DNA from: Epiperipatus broadwayi
Lineage: Eukaryota > Onychophora > Udeonychophora > Euonychophora > Peripatidae
DNA: 64,000 bases
Direction of reading: 5' to 3'
NCBI GenBank assembly: GCA_028023455.1
Contig: JAQFVV010000023.1
Location: forward strand, 682,001-746,000
The position numbers and the translations under genes were made by a program. This document shows, piece by piece, positions 9,781-22,870 of this stretch (positions are counted from its first letter, which is position 1; each line of letters opens with the position of its first letter). The notes under the pieces were generated by a model, which saw nothing but the letters and a program-made list of their open reading frames with translations, was not told where the DNA came from and made no database searches.

Positions 9781-12639
9781 ACTTTTGACATGAAAATATC
9801 TTACTGTAATCAAACATGCCTTGTATAATGCTATAAATATATCCTACTGTATTCATACATAACATGCACCTGCATGTAGTGGATGGAACATGTATCCTAT
9901 TACATAGTCCAGATTATTAAAAATAGCTCTAAACATGAAGTTTGAATTATGATAAAAATAAATCGTTAATGTTGGTGAAAATGCAACAAAAACAAACTCA
10001 AAGAATTGTGCTGAGCCAATAGATAGTCCAATATTTTAAACCTGTTCAGTTTAAATATGTTGGTTGAAAATTGATAAACCGTTTTTCTCTAATAATTTTT
10101 GTCAAAGATAAGATGAAAAGATTATTAGTCTAAAGGATCCAAGATAATCAGATATGAAATAGGACATGCTTTTATGCTTGCACTAGAGATTACTTATAAA
10201 TCCAGATGAGATTGCAAGATAATCTATGTCTGGACTTATCAAGAATATATACTTACTGGATTTGCAGTTCCTACTTTCAAATATTTATATTTTAACAGAT
10301 GTTTAATTCATGATTTATTAGGATATTAATATCTATTCAGTTACCAGAGGTGGAATACCTGTTATATATTTATTGATTATTCTTAATGAAACATATATCA
10401 GATATAATACATCACAAACTCACAAGATATTTTAATATCTTCACAAACAATTTTTCCAATGAAAAGTATGACAAAGAATCTATTATCTTAGAGATAGAAT
10501 TAGTACAGTTATAGAAGTGGGGTGAGCTAACTTTACTGTGCAATATTTGAGATTTATATAATTACTTGTGATTTATGACTAAACCAATGAATAACTCAGT
10601 TCAAAATAGTAAGCTACCCTCTGATAAGAGGCGGAACAATAAAATAAAAATAATGTGAAAGGTTTGATAATCAATGCAATAAGATAAAATCTATAAAAAA
10701 AAACCTTATTGCTAAGATTCACATGTATATAATTTATATATAAAAAAGTTCAGTATTTTAAAAATGGGTGGAAAATATCATCAGTATCAAATGTTGATAC
10801 ATTTTGTGATGGAAAGGATTTAAATTTTAAAGTGGTACTAAATATTTATTGTTGGGAGAAATGAGTGGCTGATAATCAATATGGTATTATAATAAGGAAA
10901 ATGCTTGTTAAATGTTTCAAATGTGTTTAGGCAAGAAAGATTGGAGCAATGACTGAAAAATCTATTATTAACAAAATATATATTAATGACTCTCCCTAAA
11001 CAAAATTAAAAAAAATAAATCTAAATATTATAGCTGAAGGTACAAATCAGGACCAAACTGAAAAGTTCATAGAGCAGATTTAGAATTTTAGTGTCTACAT
11101 CAAAGTATTACCAAATATGTAGATACTACTTTTCCCTGTTTCTTCACGATGAATAAAGAAATTATAAGTGCAATTCCTGGTAATATGATTGGGCTTAGAT
11201 GAAATCATCATCTAGCCAGGAAAAAATGTCAAACTACGGAACAGAACTTAAGTAAACATCACTGTACTAAAGCTTCACAAAGTCTTAGAAGATGCATCAC
11301 ATAAACTGTAAGCCATCATCAGAGATCTATTCAATTTTTTAAATAAAGTATGTGTTAAAAAAACATTTTAATGTTAGCATTTAAAAAAAAAAGGAAGTAG
11401 ATCAACAAACAAAAAAAAATGGACATTGGACATAGCTGGACATTTAATACTTGTTGTAAAGGATCATGACATGTACATATTTGAGAAGATATATATATTA
11501 ATTGAGATAGCATACTAAGTAATGGTTAACCTCTAAAAAATTTTGAATATTTTGAGATAGGGCAAGGCAGAATATACACTGCAGGAAGAAATAGATTATA
11601 TTGATAACTAATAATATAACCAGCCTACACAAAGGGAAAATAAAATTTTACATTAATAAAAAAAAAAAAGTGAGATAATATGTTGGTCTATTTCCATCAT
11701 CTATCATTAAATGTTGACTGTATAAAAAATTATAAAATTTATTTAAACATTTCAAATACAAACAACTTGGTAGCAATAACACACAAATATAGATAACATA
11801 GATTAATAATTACACAATGATTCAAGTATTATTATTCTCCACTCTTCTTCGAATATTATTGGCCTCACAAGTGACAATATTAGCATAAGAGTCGAACATA
11901 TGCCTTTTAGATTTTTGAATATCAAAATTTAAGGCTACGTCTAACCAACTGAACTATTCTGTCAAAGAAGTGATCTTAAAATAAAATTTTCAGACATTCA
12001 TAAGGATACAAACATTATTGCCAACAATGGACTAAACCAGAGAATAATCAGAGTTTGTACATGAAGAAGTTGAATTCCATTAAAAAAATATATTCCTAAT
12101 CAACTTAAACATAGCATAACATTGAAAATATAACAAATAAAACAAGATATAATCAGTTTCATTTATTATATCAGATGAATCAAGATAAGAGAGGATAATG
12201 ATTCTGAGATGTGGTGTATTATGAAGTATTATATCAGCACTGTTGTGCTTTGGCTTTAAACCATTCTTTTCTGGCTAACTTTAGCACTAGTTTGTTGATT
12301 TTGTGTTCATTTAACAGTAAAAATTAGAAATAATATAAATCCTCACTTATTATTTTTTTAAAAATCTAAAGATGTCAATAGTCCAGAGTATTTCACAGAA
12401 AAAAACTACAAAAAGCCAACAAAAGCTTAGAAAGTTATTGATTATTAAATTCTTTGATCTTGGGTGTATAAATAAACTTGTAAATTTCTCTTTTGACTTT
12501 TGTTAACAATGAGCAAAAAAGATGTATAATTTCATTATTTAAATATTTGTGATTATCTTTACAAAATATTTGCGTAGTTACTATAATTTACATTTAGATT
12601 TTTTTTTTAATGTTTTCACTTTTAAAAGTACAAGTTAAT
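9781..12639. other. AT-rich non-coding stretch
   Basis: No intact gene was seen. The one feature recognised inside is a diverged repeat copy at 11745-11930. A patch near 11040-11310 is less AT-rich and may be an old decayed element, but no motif supports a class. Confidence 0.45.
11745..11930 (-). repeat. Diverged copy of the 46 kb foldback repeat family
   Basis: The segment ATTATTCTCCACTCTTCTTC (near 11830) and the following GGCCTCACAAGTGACAATATT resemble 46126-46165 and, as reverse complement, 46790-46850. The TTTCAAATACAAACAACTTG start resembles the CCAAATACATTCAACTGTT arm of the family. It is too diverged to define ends. Confidence 0.5.
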
Positions 12640-13093
12640 AAACTATAAAAAGTAATCATCCTTTCTTCACAAGCACCATTAACTGTGGTACTCAATCGGC
12701 AAGGATACTATTGTACCAGCAGCAAGATAGAGACTTTAAGGAAATAAGAATGGCCATCTTATTTCCAAATTCAAATGTAATTATATAAGCCAATCTTTAG
12801 TGTCTAGAAGTGAAAGGGTGGATTTATAATTTAACATTGTTTAATATTGGCACAAAGCAAATTTACATTTCGGAAGTGCTAATAAAAATATTAAAAATAA
12901 GAAATGGGTTTAAAGTCATATATAAATTTATGCTCTCATTTCTAGACATTTAAGATTGGCTCATATAAGTACATTTGTGTTCGGAAATAAGATAGTTATT
13001 CAAATTTCCTTAAACTTTCTATCTTGTGACTGGAGCGAGAGTATCCTTGCAGATTGGCATTTGTGAAGAAAGGACGATTACTTTTTATAGTTT
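12640..13093. mobile_element. MITE with long terminal inverted repeats
   Basis: A 454 bp foldback element. The outer ends match as inverted repeats through AACTATAAAAAGTAATC and TCCTTTCTTCACAA (left 12641-12672, right 13062-13092). The match resumes with the arm AAGATAGA...TTTAAGGAAAT through GCCAATCTT (left about 12724-12815, right about 12930-13026). The middle is unique. There is no transposase. Target duplication was not resolved because the flanks are A/T-rich. The element is non-autonomous and its superfamily is unknown. A frame starting at 13026 begins inside it and is not considered a gene. Confidence 0.7.
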
Positions 13094-15350
13094 GTTACAA
13101 TCTAAAACAAGCACCTGTAAAATTTATCAAATTTTAAAAACAACTAAGAAGTCTGAAGTAATAATAAAAAGAAAACTATTACCACTATGCTTTGTCAAAC
13201 ACCATAGTACATACAAAATTTGTGATATTTCTACAATTACAAATGCAAATTTAAATTTTAGAACAGAATCCCATTGCTTTATGATGACTTTATAATTATT
13301 TATTCATGTTTAAAAAATAAAATTCATTTAATAAAGATTTTGTTAATTTAGATTTTCAATAGCATTATAACAATCATCCAATAAGAAAAATAATAATTGC
13401 TCTTAAAACATATTTCATTTCACATTATTTTATTTTCTCTATATGGAAAGTTCTGATATGATTTTTTAGGATGTTTTTCATTTGTAAACTTATATTTCTA
13501 ATAAATCAAGCATAATTTATTGATTCATAATATTGAAAAAAAATTTTAATAATAAAATAAAATATTAAACTATTGACTCAACGGGAAAGTGTTGAAATGC
13601 ATATGGATTAATATTAGATGCCAAAAATAGAGAGTAACAATACAAATGAAGTGAGATGTGGAGAATAACTAGCAATATGCAATATCAAGACTAAAAATCC
13701 AAGTGAAGAACATCCAACAACAAATGGCTGAAATTTACAATCTTGGAGGTGGTTCACCAAATCAAAGACCATTAACCAAAGGTAAAAGAAAAGATAAAAA
13801 CCAACCAACAAGGAATAGTAACAGGATTAAAAGTTGTAATTAAGAGATCCACTTCAGGAGAAAAATCAGAAATAAAAATAGTGATGACTATATAAAGCAA
13901 ATGAAATTTGTACCACAATCTATATTAAGCTGTATTATGCAAACATGTTATTTCAGAGATGGAAATGCATGAAACAAGAGTTGAAAGAAATACTTGCTGA
14001 TGAAAAAATAAGAGAATGGAGAGCAAAGTTTTGTATAGTATATGTTAAATCAGATAAAAGTTTGAATTAGAGGAGAATATGAAAAATAAAATGATAAATA
14101 GGAAACACAAAAATCCATGATCCCAAATGAGAAAGAAATCCTAAGTTATATGAAAATTATAAGATTTCAAAAAGATCAAGAAATATAGTGCCACTTAGAA
14201 ATTGAGACGGAATGAGAAAACAATTAATGTAAACAAAATAAAATTAAAATATTTAGGTTTCAGAATGGAATTGGAAGAAATGACAAGAGAGAAAGAGAAA
14301 ATATAAAGAGAAATACTTAGAAAATAGCAATACATAAATTGTGAATGATGAGCTATATGGTGTAAGGGAATAATTTATTTGTATGTCCTAAGAACATAAA
14401 CAGAAAAGTTGCTTAACTAGAAGAAGCAAATCAAGTTATAAATGGAATATAATGCTGTTATGGTAGAATACCCACAGATACAAAATTCATTATTAATTAC
14501 ACTAGTAAAAAAAAAAAAGTAGCTTTAATAATAGATCAACATGAGCAAGATAGAAATGTTGGCTTGATTTTAAGCATCTTACTAAATTTGTATTCATTGC
14601 AAAAAATCATTTTAATGAATACCCATGATATAGGAATAATTTCTCCTTGTATAAGTATGTATAATCATGAAAACCCTTGACAGTAACCCCCAGGATAACA
14701 ATTGAAAAAAATTATTTCCCTTGTGTAAAGGACTCTTTAAATTTGTAAAATGCCTTTTTAGAAAAAAATTCTAGAATAAAGAACAAATACAATATCAGCA
14801 GCATAAAACTATTTAATGATTTCACTATCAAATTGAGTTCCATGCTTGTTTGACTGCTCGTAATGGTCATTTGAGTTATATTTGCAACATTTTATTTTAA
14901 AAAACTATCATCATATATTGTATTTCTAAAACTTTTAACTTATTTATTACAAATATAAATTGATGAAGGAAAACATTTTTAAAAGTAATACTTTAAATTT
15001 ACAAATATAAAAAAAATCATAAATTGTAATACAATAGTAGAGAACCATAGCACTTTATGTTGCTATGACTTAATAAAAATTTGGTTATAACATAAGATTT
15101 ATTATTTGAATTCCATTTCTAAAATCTAAACAAATTATTGTTAGGATATTTATAAACCAATGAAATTATTTTTAAAAAATTTAAAATTTCATTTATTTGA
15201 AATTAGTAATATATCACAAAAATATCGCTGCTATTATCATAATGGAAGCATTGTTGCTTTGATCAACCATAACTATTTAATTTTATTAAAATCCTCTTGC
15301 CTTGTTTCAAATCAAATACTTTTGAATAAAATCTATTTTAATCATAAGCT
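13094..15350. other. AT-rich stretch, possibly with a very decayed LINE
   Basis: Nothing intact. Between about 13960 and 14480 the plus strand is purine-rich and gives disjointed fragments such as KLKYLGFRMELEE that recall the region after the catalytic motif of LINE reverse transcriptases. Stops are frequent and the assignment is tentative. Confidence 0.3.
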
Positions 15351-15352
15351 GT

Positions 15353-15464
15353 GTGCTATTACTAACAGTTGAATGTACTTTGAAAATTTTAATAAAGTTA
15401 AATTTTTCTAAAGACATTCAATACTCAATAGTAGATTATAGAAATAGTCCAATATATAAATACA
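15353..15464 (+). repeat. Tail copy of the 46 kb foldback repeat family
   Basis: GTGCTATTACTAACAGTTGA at 15353, then a TAAAGACATTCAATACTCA patch (near 15409) and GAAATAGTCCAATAT (near 15440), match 46877-46986 in order and spacing. Only the 3' portion of the family is present. Confidence 0.65.
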
Positions 15465-16159
15465 AATAAATATCTTTATTTATGATGCTTCTCAGTATTG
15501 AAAGCACTATTAAAAATGTTGTAACATTTTTTGAACCATTCAAATAAATATTTTGCAAAAATAATAATTATGTAAATAAACTATGGAAAAAATATATTTT
15601 TTTTTTTCTGAAATTACATTTTATAATTTTCAGCAGCATTTTCGCTATATATTACTAACATCGTCAGACTTTTTTTATACTACAGGCAAAACTCTCCATA
15701 CAGTGTTACTACTAACTCAATATAATGTTTAGTTTCAATTTCTGTCATTAAACAAAACTGGCAAATAAATGCTACAAATAGCTGCAAGAGAGTGAAGAAC
15801 AACTAGAATTGACTGCAGCACCACTGCAAAAGGCTGCAAAAATGTTGCTGGTCATAAGGACATTAAAAGTGGATCAGGTAACTTAAAACATAATAGTTAA
15901 AGGTACAGTAATTAAGGTAACACTTAAAATCAGTATTTTAGGGGAAGGAGAAAATAAAATGGTTTTCATGGTCCTTCTAGTTTAAATACATATGTCATCT
16001 ATAGATCTAACACATGAAAAACATATGTTGGTAATAAGAAAAAAAATAATCATAAAAAGTTAAAAAGACAGGCAAGAAAAATGAGTTTCATTAAACAGAA
16101 GTTTAAAATATTTACACTAATAGTAGTAATTCTAATTTTAGATGCTTAATAGGAACAAG
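15465..16159. other. AT-rich non-coding stretch
   Basis: No recognised element. A less AT-rich patch at 15770-15890 has a short open frame without family motif. Confidence 0.4.
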
Positions 16160-17430
16160 GCAAGTATTTAATAAATGAGAATAAAAGATGTTAAACAAGG
16201 AAATACAGATCACATAATAAATCTTAAAACATAAACAAAGCACATTTTCTAAATTGTTCACATTTCATAAAAGAATTGATGATTGTTTGTTAATTTAAAG
16301 ATGTGTGTTTGCATGCATTCATGGATAAATAGTGAACATAATAAATTCATAATTAAAAATGTATTAAATTTCAATTTAAAATAATGAAATTTTAGTAAGA
16401 AATTAAATGAGGATAAATTTTAATGTCAAAAATAAAACAATTAATGTTTAAGGTTACAATTAAATATTTTTTCATTGTATTATATTTTAAAATAAAATAT
16501 TTAAGCCATCACATAACTAATATTAAAATTAGCATTATTTTCTTATTAAGGGTGAAAAAAAAAGTTAAACAATAGACCTTTAAGATAAAAGATGTATTTT
16601 TAATTTTTTTATTCTCAAAAGTTAAAATGTATTATTTTTCTCAAAATGAGAAATATTATCTCTTCTATTATATAAATGTCTTCATATAATTAATCAAAAG
16701 ATGTCAAATTAAATATCCAATGATCTTTTTTTAAAAAGAAAATGTATGCTCTGTCTTTTTATATATAAAAAAATCTAAATAAATATGTTTACTAAATTTA
16801 TAATCAATAAACCATAGATACCACTAGAATGCTTGTTTTACTACCTAATAAAATGTTAGTATCCACTGGGCCATTTTGATCAAGCAAAATCTCTTGGGCA
16901 ATTATAGAGGATACCATAAGTAAAAAAAAATTATTGGATACATTTAAGATTACTCCAAAAAAAAAATACTATATCAAAGAAAATTTATAAAGGCTTCTAT
17001 ATCAAACTGATATAGTAAAAAACTATAAAGAAATAAAAAAAATTTGGAAATACTTTAAAATCAAGTTCAAAAACAAAAAAAAAAGTTAATAATGCTTATT
17101 GACATTTATTTTGTTTAAAATGTATTTAGTTGTGTTTATTTAAATTGAGATCACCAGCTGATCATATATATGTGTGATTCACGTTTTGCCATGAACAAAG
17201 ATTATTAGTGATTTAGTAGACAGAAAGAAAATTGATACTTCTAAAATTTAGAAAAAATAAAATATTCAACATAAGTTGATATATACTTCCTTATTAAATA
17301 TTCCCTTATATATAATATTCTACGGTTTGAGTTATCTAATTCTTAAGAAAGAATGATATTAAAAATAGACATGATAAATTAAATTATAATTTCCTATTTT
17401 AGCTAAAAAATTAACTTGTTAAATATTTAA
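16160..17430. repeat. Segmental duplication copy B, proximal block
   Basis: Collinear partner of 1-1640 (see the landmarks given there). No coding capacity was seen. The copy continues near 17935-18120, where ATTTCTATTATT and the TTCTGATTGAATCTA patch match 1570-1690. About 0.5 kb of extra sequence lies between (17431-17934) and contains a near-perfect palindrome. Confidence 0.6.
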
Positions 17431-17844
17431 GTGGGATTTGAACAGAAACTTTCAAGCTCTCTTCAGGTATCCCCTGATCTTATACAACCAATACACATGA
17501 CCACATACATATGAAAAAGATAAATGATCAATATATGTATTTTGTGTTGAATCAGTACTCATCAGTTGGTTTATATCATCATCTCCCACACATATAGTCA
17601 GAGTTCAGTTTACATTAAGATAGCAAATCTTCAAACGTTAATGGACAGGCTTCAATTTTCTCTACTCGCCAACTCTTCAGCCATCCATATTATTGAAAAT
17701 CTGATGATGAAATGTTCAAAGCCTTTGTTGATGCCAATATTGTTGTCATACTCATAGTGACTTTAAGTCACTCTAATCCCTCATATATAGGACCGTAATA
17801 TGTTCATTTAAATATACATGAGTCAAAATTCAGGCTGAATCTGC

Positions 17845-17934
17845 AATATTTGAATACAAGTATAATGTATATACTAATCCCCTCTAATTACATCTAAACT
17901 TCAGTATATACATTATACTTGTATTCAAAATATT
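17845..17934. repeat. Inverted repeat, 31 bp arms
   Basis: The arms at 17845-17875 and 17903-17934 are reverse complements (core GAATACAAGTATAATGTATA) with a single-base indel, separated by 27 bp. It lies in sequence present only in duplication copy B. It is probably a small MITE or a hairpin-mediated rearrangement. Confidence 0.75.
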
Positions 17935-18260
17935 AAATAAAGCTATTAAAACATTTAATCACAAATTTCTAACAAGATGAAGGATATGTATGTGCATTTG
18001 CAATGATATTATTTCTATTATTATTGGCTACTGAATTATTGAAATCATTAAGCTAAGATAAGTTATTATGGTGTTAGGAGAGCCCATGGAATTCTGATTG
18101 AATCTATGTGCATTGAAACAAATGAATTACATTGAATTGAATACATTTCACTAGAGATAAACAGTAGATTTTCTTAGACATGCACTACATACTGAAACTT
18201 ATAACGGTAATATAAATTATAAAAAATCCTTCGTCTTCTTATTTGCATTGCTGAATTATA

Positions 18261-18388
18261 TATAATATACCATATACCCTTCAATTTACACTCTACAATG
18301 TAGTTTAACATAGGCAAGAGGAGATAAAATAAATCATATGTTAAACTGCATTGTAGAGTGTAAATTGAAATATATATGGTATATTATA
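18261..18388. repeat. Long inverted repeat, about 52 bp arms
   Basis: The arms at 18261-18312 and 18337-18388 are close reverse complements (core ATTTACACTCTACAATG) around a 24 bp spacer. Few mismatches suggest that it is recent or kept similar by gene conversion. No coding sequence. Confidence 0.8.
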
Positions 18389-18429
18389 TTAATATTATTA
18401 TATAGTTTATTAGTATGAGCAGTAGCATC

Positions 18430-19500
18430 ATAAATATAAAATAGGCTGAATGCATTAGAAAATTGTGCTTGTTTGCACAATGTTACAAAGTGCTTGGTCT
18501 CTGATAAAAAATTTATGTATTGGTTACCAAAACTCTTATTTCAATCAACATACATATATGCATGCGATGACATATTGACTTAAGTAAACAAATTAAATGA
18601 CTCTCACAAACTTGGGCATTACATTCATAAATTATAAAATAAGAAAATTCACATTTTTTCTTAGTTTATGCATAAACTTAAGCACTAGTTAAATCTACAT
18701 CTAAACATAACATGCATAAAGTAAAATGACTTTAATAAATGACACACATCAAACGCTATTATTTATTTATTTGCTTAATAATGGAAAAAAAAATTTGAGA
18801 AGAGAAAGGAAAGATTTTCTTTTTTGTTGTGAAGTTTAATGTTTTAATTTTCTAATATGATCTTGTTAATAAAGTTGTTATTATTGATTTTAAATGTCTG
18901 GCACATATTTATTGATCCAAACAAATTGCAAGTTATTTAAGATTTGCATGCCTTTATCAGGCACCTTAAATATATAGAAAATAGATATAAGTATTATATG
19001 TATATAAGAAATATGAAGTATTATCATGTAAATGGCATATTTAAATTATTTAACTTATAAATTCTGCTTGAAAGCAGTGCTAAACTGTAATTTTAAATAA
19101 ATTACTCTTTCCAGCATAGTATACCATCACTATTTATTTTAAGTAAAAATATCATTGAGTTATACACACATACACACACACAATAAATATAAAGTTTTTT
19201 TGTAAAACATGACAGAATCAAGCTACAGATCTCAACTATCCCAAATAATTTAACAAGATTACATAAAGACAAGGATGTACTCAAGATGAATGCCCATGTA
19301 ATCAGATATAGAATAAGGATATGATCATCAAGTACTAACTGAATGAAAAAAGATATTGTAGATTTATTTTATTAATAACAATATTAATATATTATATTCA
19401 TATATATCAAGTATAAATCATGTGTGATTAAAATATTTCTTTTAAAGATTTGATATAGAATCAAACCCATATTTTAGGCTAAACTTTAGCTTGTTGGCTT
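18430..19500. repeat. Segmental duplication copy B, distal block
   Basis: Partner of 8400-9780 (landmarks given there). It lacks the SINE-like insertion seen in copy A. A short CA-rich run lies near 19165-19182. The similarity fades after about 19500. Confidence 0.55.
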
Positions 19501-21394
19501 ATAACATATAAAATAAATGCAAGGTTTTCAGATAAAAAAACTAATTAATTTTCAAATAAAATTTAAAAAAATTAAGTATTACTAGAATATTTTAAATTAG
19601 GACTAGGAATACATAAAATAATTTGTTGCATTCTTTTATTATCTTACATATTAATTACAAATTAAACGTTTCTATAATATCACAATTTGCTTTAATATAT
19701 AAAATCTGTTTATCCTGTTAAAAATAAATAAAACTTTATTTTAACAAGAATTTAATTCCATTTAAGATTTTTATCTTTTAAAATACACAAGGCAAAACAA
19801 CCAGTTATGTCTGCATACCTGAGATTTTTTTAGAGATTGAAATAATTAGATTATTACAGCTATTTCTTCAAACCACATTAATAAAATGTAAATACAGTAT
19901 ATCATTTCATGCATAGTTTATTTACAGATAGAGAAGATAATTTAGTTCAAAAGCATTTACTGACATTTTATTTTGTATGGTTAAAATAGCTTCAAATAAT
20001 CTAACTGATTCACCCACTTTCTAAAATTTTAAGCTAAATTAAAATATTTATATCACAAAAAAATTGACTAAAATTAAAGATTATATAAATGTTCAGATAA
20101 GAGAACATATAACAGTATCTATTTAGTCTATATGTAATGTGTGATAATTAACAGATTCAGAACATTAATTACTTCCAATACCTTTGTTTGTTCTTTTTTT
20201 AAAAAAAAAAAATGTGGATGTACATATTTACTGATATATGTTACATCCTCTAATAAAAAATTTCAATTCCCCCCATAATGATGAAAATTTCCTAACTATA
20301 AATCTTATAAAGTTTTTATTTTTATAAATTTTGCTTATTAAAAGCTATTTTTAAAATATATATATATATTTTTATTAAAAAAAAAAAAACGAAACCACAA
20401 CAATTCTTTACAAATCAGACATTGTAGAAGAAATTGATAGATACGTTCAGGAGGATAACTACAAAAAAAAATTTTTTTTAATAATAATTTACATTATACT
20501 GAATTATTTTATATTTATTTCCAGAATGTAAAATTATTTAATATATATAAAAAATTAATAATTTATTAGCAGTTTATGGAAGCAAATAACTATATTGTTA
20601 ATATGTATAAATAATTATATGTATGTATGTGTATACATTTTCCAATGGTAGTTACTAATGTGTATTTGCATTTCAAAATATTAACTTAACAGAATAATTA
20701 TTAAATAAATATTTAAAAACAAATTTCTACATAATTTAATATTTGTTTTGTTAGGAAAAAAAGATGCAATCCTTTAAAAGTATGGTTTCATAAATGGGTG
20801 GTGTTCAACTCATCAATCACAAGCGATTTTTGTCAATCTCTCATTTACAAATTTAATTAAAACTAAAAACATAATATTTTATATATCATTATTTTTTATT
20901 ATTTTTTAATTCTCTTTAAGTGTATATTGCAGTTGTGTTTTTGTGTGTGTGTGTGTGTTTTTCATTAAAATTGTCAAATCCATAATTTTTTTACAAGTCT
21001 GGTAAAATGAACTAATTTAGATCAATGGAAATCAAACAGTGAGACAAGTGAATAAGATTATAAGCAAAGCACATCATGTGCATCTCATTTATAATCATGT
21101 TTACTCATAACTACATTATACCCTTCCCATTACCTACTGTTAGAATTTCAGTTGCTCTAAATTTATCATTGGATTAATCATTATTTTGTCCACTAATTAA
21201 TAAGTGGTAAACTTTTTTTTTTTTTAATCTGAGGAATATCATTTTCACAAGGAATGGAAAGTTGATTATTTCTTTACAACTGTAAATGGAAAGTGCTATT
21301 ATTTCATTAGTAATTCATCTGTAGCAATTCCAAAAAAAAGGTAATAATGAGAGACATTTTCAGTCGCTATACATCATGGAAAGTGTGTCATTCA
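19501..21394. other. AT-rich non-coding stretch with a TG microsatellite
   Basis: Nothing coding was seen. A (TG)n run lies at about 20943-20959. Several A/T homopolymer runs are present. The part next to 21395 may be the 5' non-coding end of the following hAT element, but no terminal repeat was found. Confidence 0.45.
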
Positions 21395-22870
21395 TTAGCA
21401 AAAGCAAAAAATCCTTTTACTGATAGAATTAATAAAAGAATCGCTTATTGCAGCAATAGAATCTTTATTTTCTGATTTTAAAAGTAAAAATAAAATCATT
21501 TGTAAAATTAAAGATTTACAACTTTCCAGAGCAATGTTTATGAGAAGAGTTGAAACTTTAAATGTCAATATGACTACTGAGTTATTGTCAAATATTCACC
21601 AATGTGTTGCATTTTCATTACAATTTAATGAATCAAATGATTTCATTTATACTACTCAAGTAATGGTGTTTATTTGCATGGTATTTCAAGATTATTCAAG
21701 TAAAGAAGAACTTTAGAATATTATAGCACTGCTGGGAATGACTGGGAGAGAAGACATTTTTTTCAGCATTTGATGAATTTGTGAAACAACTTGTGTCTAT
21801 TACTGCTGATGGTGTTCCTGCAATGATAAATAATAAACCAGGCTTCATTCTTTATGTAAAAATAATAACAAGTATCCAGATTTTTTAACGTACCACTTTA
21901 TTATTTACCAACAAGTACTGTGTAGTAAAAAATTAAACACAAAAGATATTTTGTTATATTTAAGATTGTAAATTCTATTCGGGATAAAGTCCTGCAACAG
22001 TGGTTATCTAAATTACAGATATTGTGATGATAGGAAACTTCTGTTACACAATAATGTTCGCTGGCTCATCAGAAGAAAATTTTTAGAAAGATTTATTATA
22101 TTAATAATATAAAAAAATTTCTTGATGAAAAATGAGTGTTTATCCACAGTTGAATGATAAAAAATAGTTGTTACACTTATCATTTTTAATAGATTTCTGT
22201 ATGAAATTAAGCAATTTAAATTTAGAGTTACAAGATAGAGATAAAAATTTAATTGACATGTTAAGTTTAATAAAAACTTTCCAACAATATTTACTTTTAT
22301 TAAAGAAAAATATAATGACCGCGAATTTAGACATCTATATTTATTAAAATTTTTTGAACAAAATCATGAAAGGCTTCACTGTTAATTATAAAAATTTATT
22401 CATAAAATAGAATTAGTTAAGGAAAAAATAAATTCAAGATTTAAAGATTTTAATAAGACTGAAATGATTATATCTTTTATATCAATAATCCATTTCAAGA
22501 AAATTTGAACATCACAGAAACTTCAAATAAAATTATTGGGCTGTTTGATATAAATCAAGATAAAGTAGAACTTGAGATAATAAATATTCAGAATAGTTTA
22601 CATTTAAAATCAATAAACAATGAAGTCATTCGGAAGTATACACATGAAAAATTTCCAATATTAACTGATATTATGCTAAAAATTCTGGCGTGATTTGGAT
22701 TGATATACTTGTCAGAATTGCTTTCACAAATATGTATGTCATAAAAACTCAAATAAAAAACCAAATTATGATCATTTGCATGATTGTCTGCGATTGGCCA
22801 CTTTTTCATATCAACCTGATTATGAAAATATTGCATGGTCCGAATAATGCCAAATTTCACATTATCTTTT
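21395..22870 (+). pseudogene. hAT transposase fossil (GTF2IRD2/ZBED-like)
   Basis: Fragments of one hAT-type transposase follow each other in order across three frames: NPFTDRINKR (near 21398), LSRAMFMRRVETLN (21525-), a VAFSLQFNES segment (near 21605), AFDEFVKQLVSITADG (21768-) and LHLSFLIDFCMKLSNLNLEL (22171-). The dimerisation-end segment DHLHDCLRLATFSYQPDY lies near 22770-22823. These match the transposase-derived family that includes GTF2IRD2- and SCAND3-type proteins. In that family the enzyme cuts and pastes DNA as a dimer through an RNase H-like fold. Many stops and frameshifts are present, including a stop where a Trp is expected near 22165, so no product is possible. Terminal repeats were not found. 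Confidence 0.82.

Noticed and set aside
13026-13295. 89-codon open frame on the plus strand
   Set aside because: It begins inside the right arm of the 12640-13093 MITE, has no family motif and is A/T-driven in composition.
15770-15900. Exon-like patch with a short Leu/Ala-rich frame
   Set aside because: Too short, no start or splice context, no family recognised.
17695-17720. CTGATGA words as possible hammerhead ribozyme cores (also near 27040 and 38885)
   Set aside because: The GAAA element and the flanking stems at the right spacing are absent in all three places.
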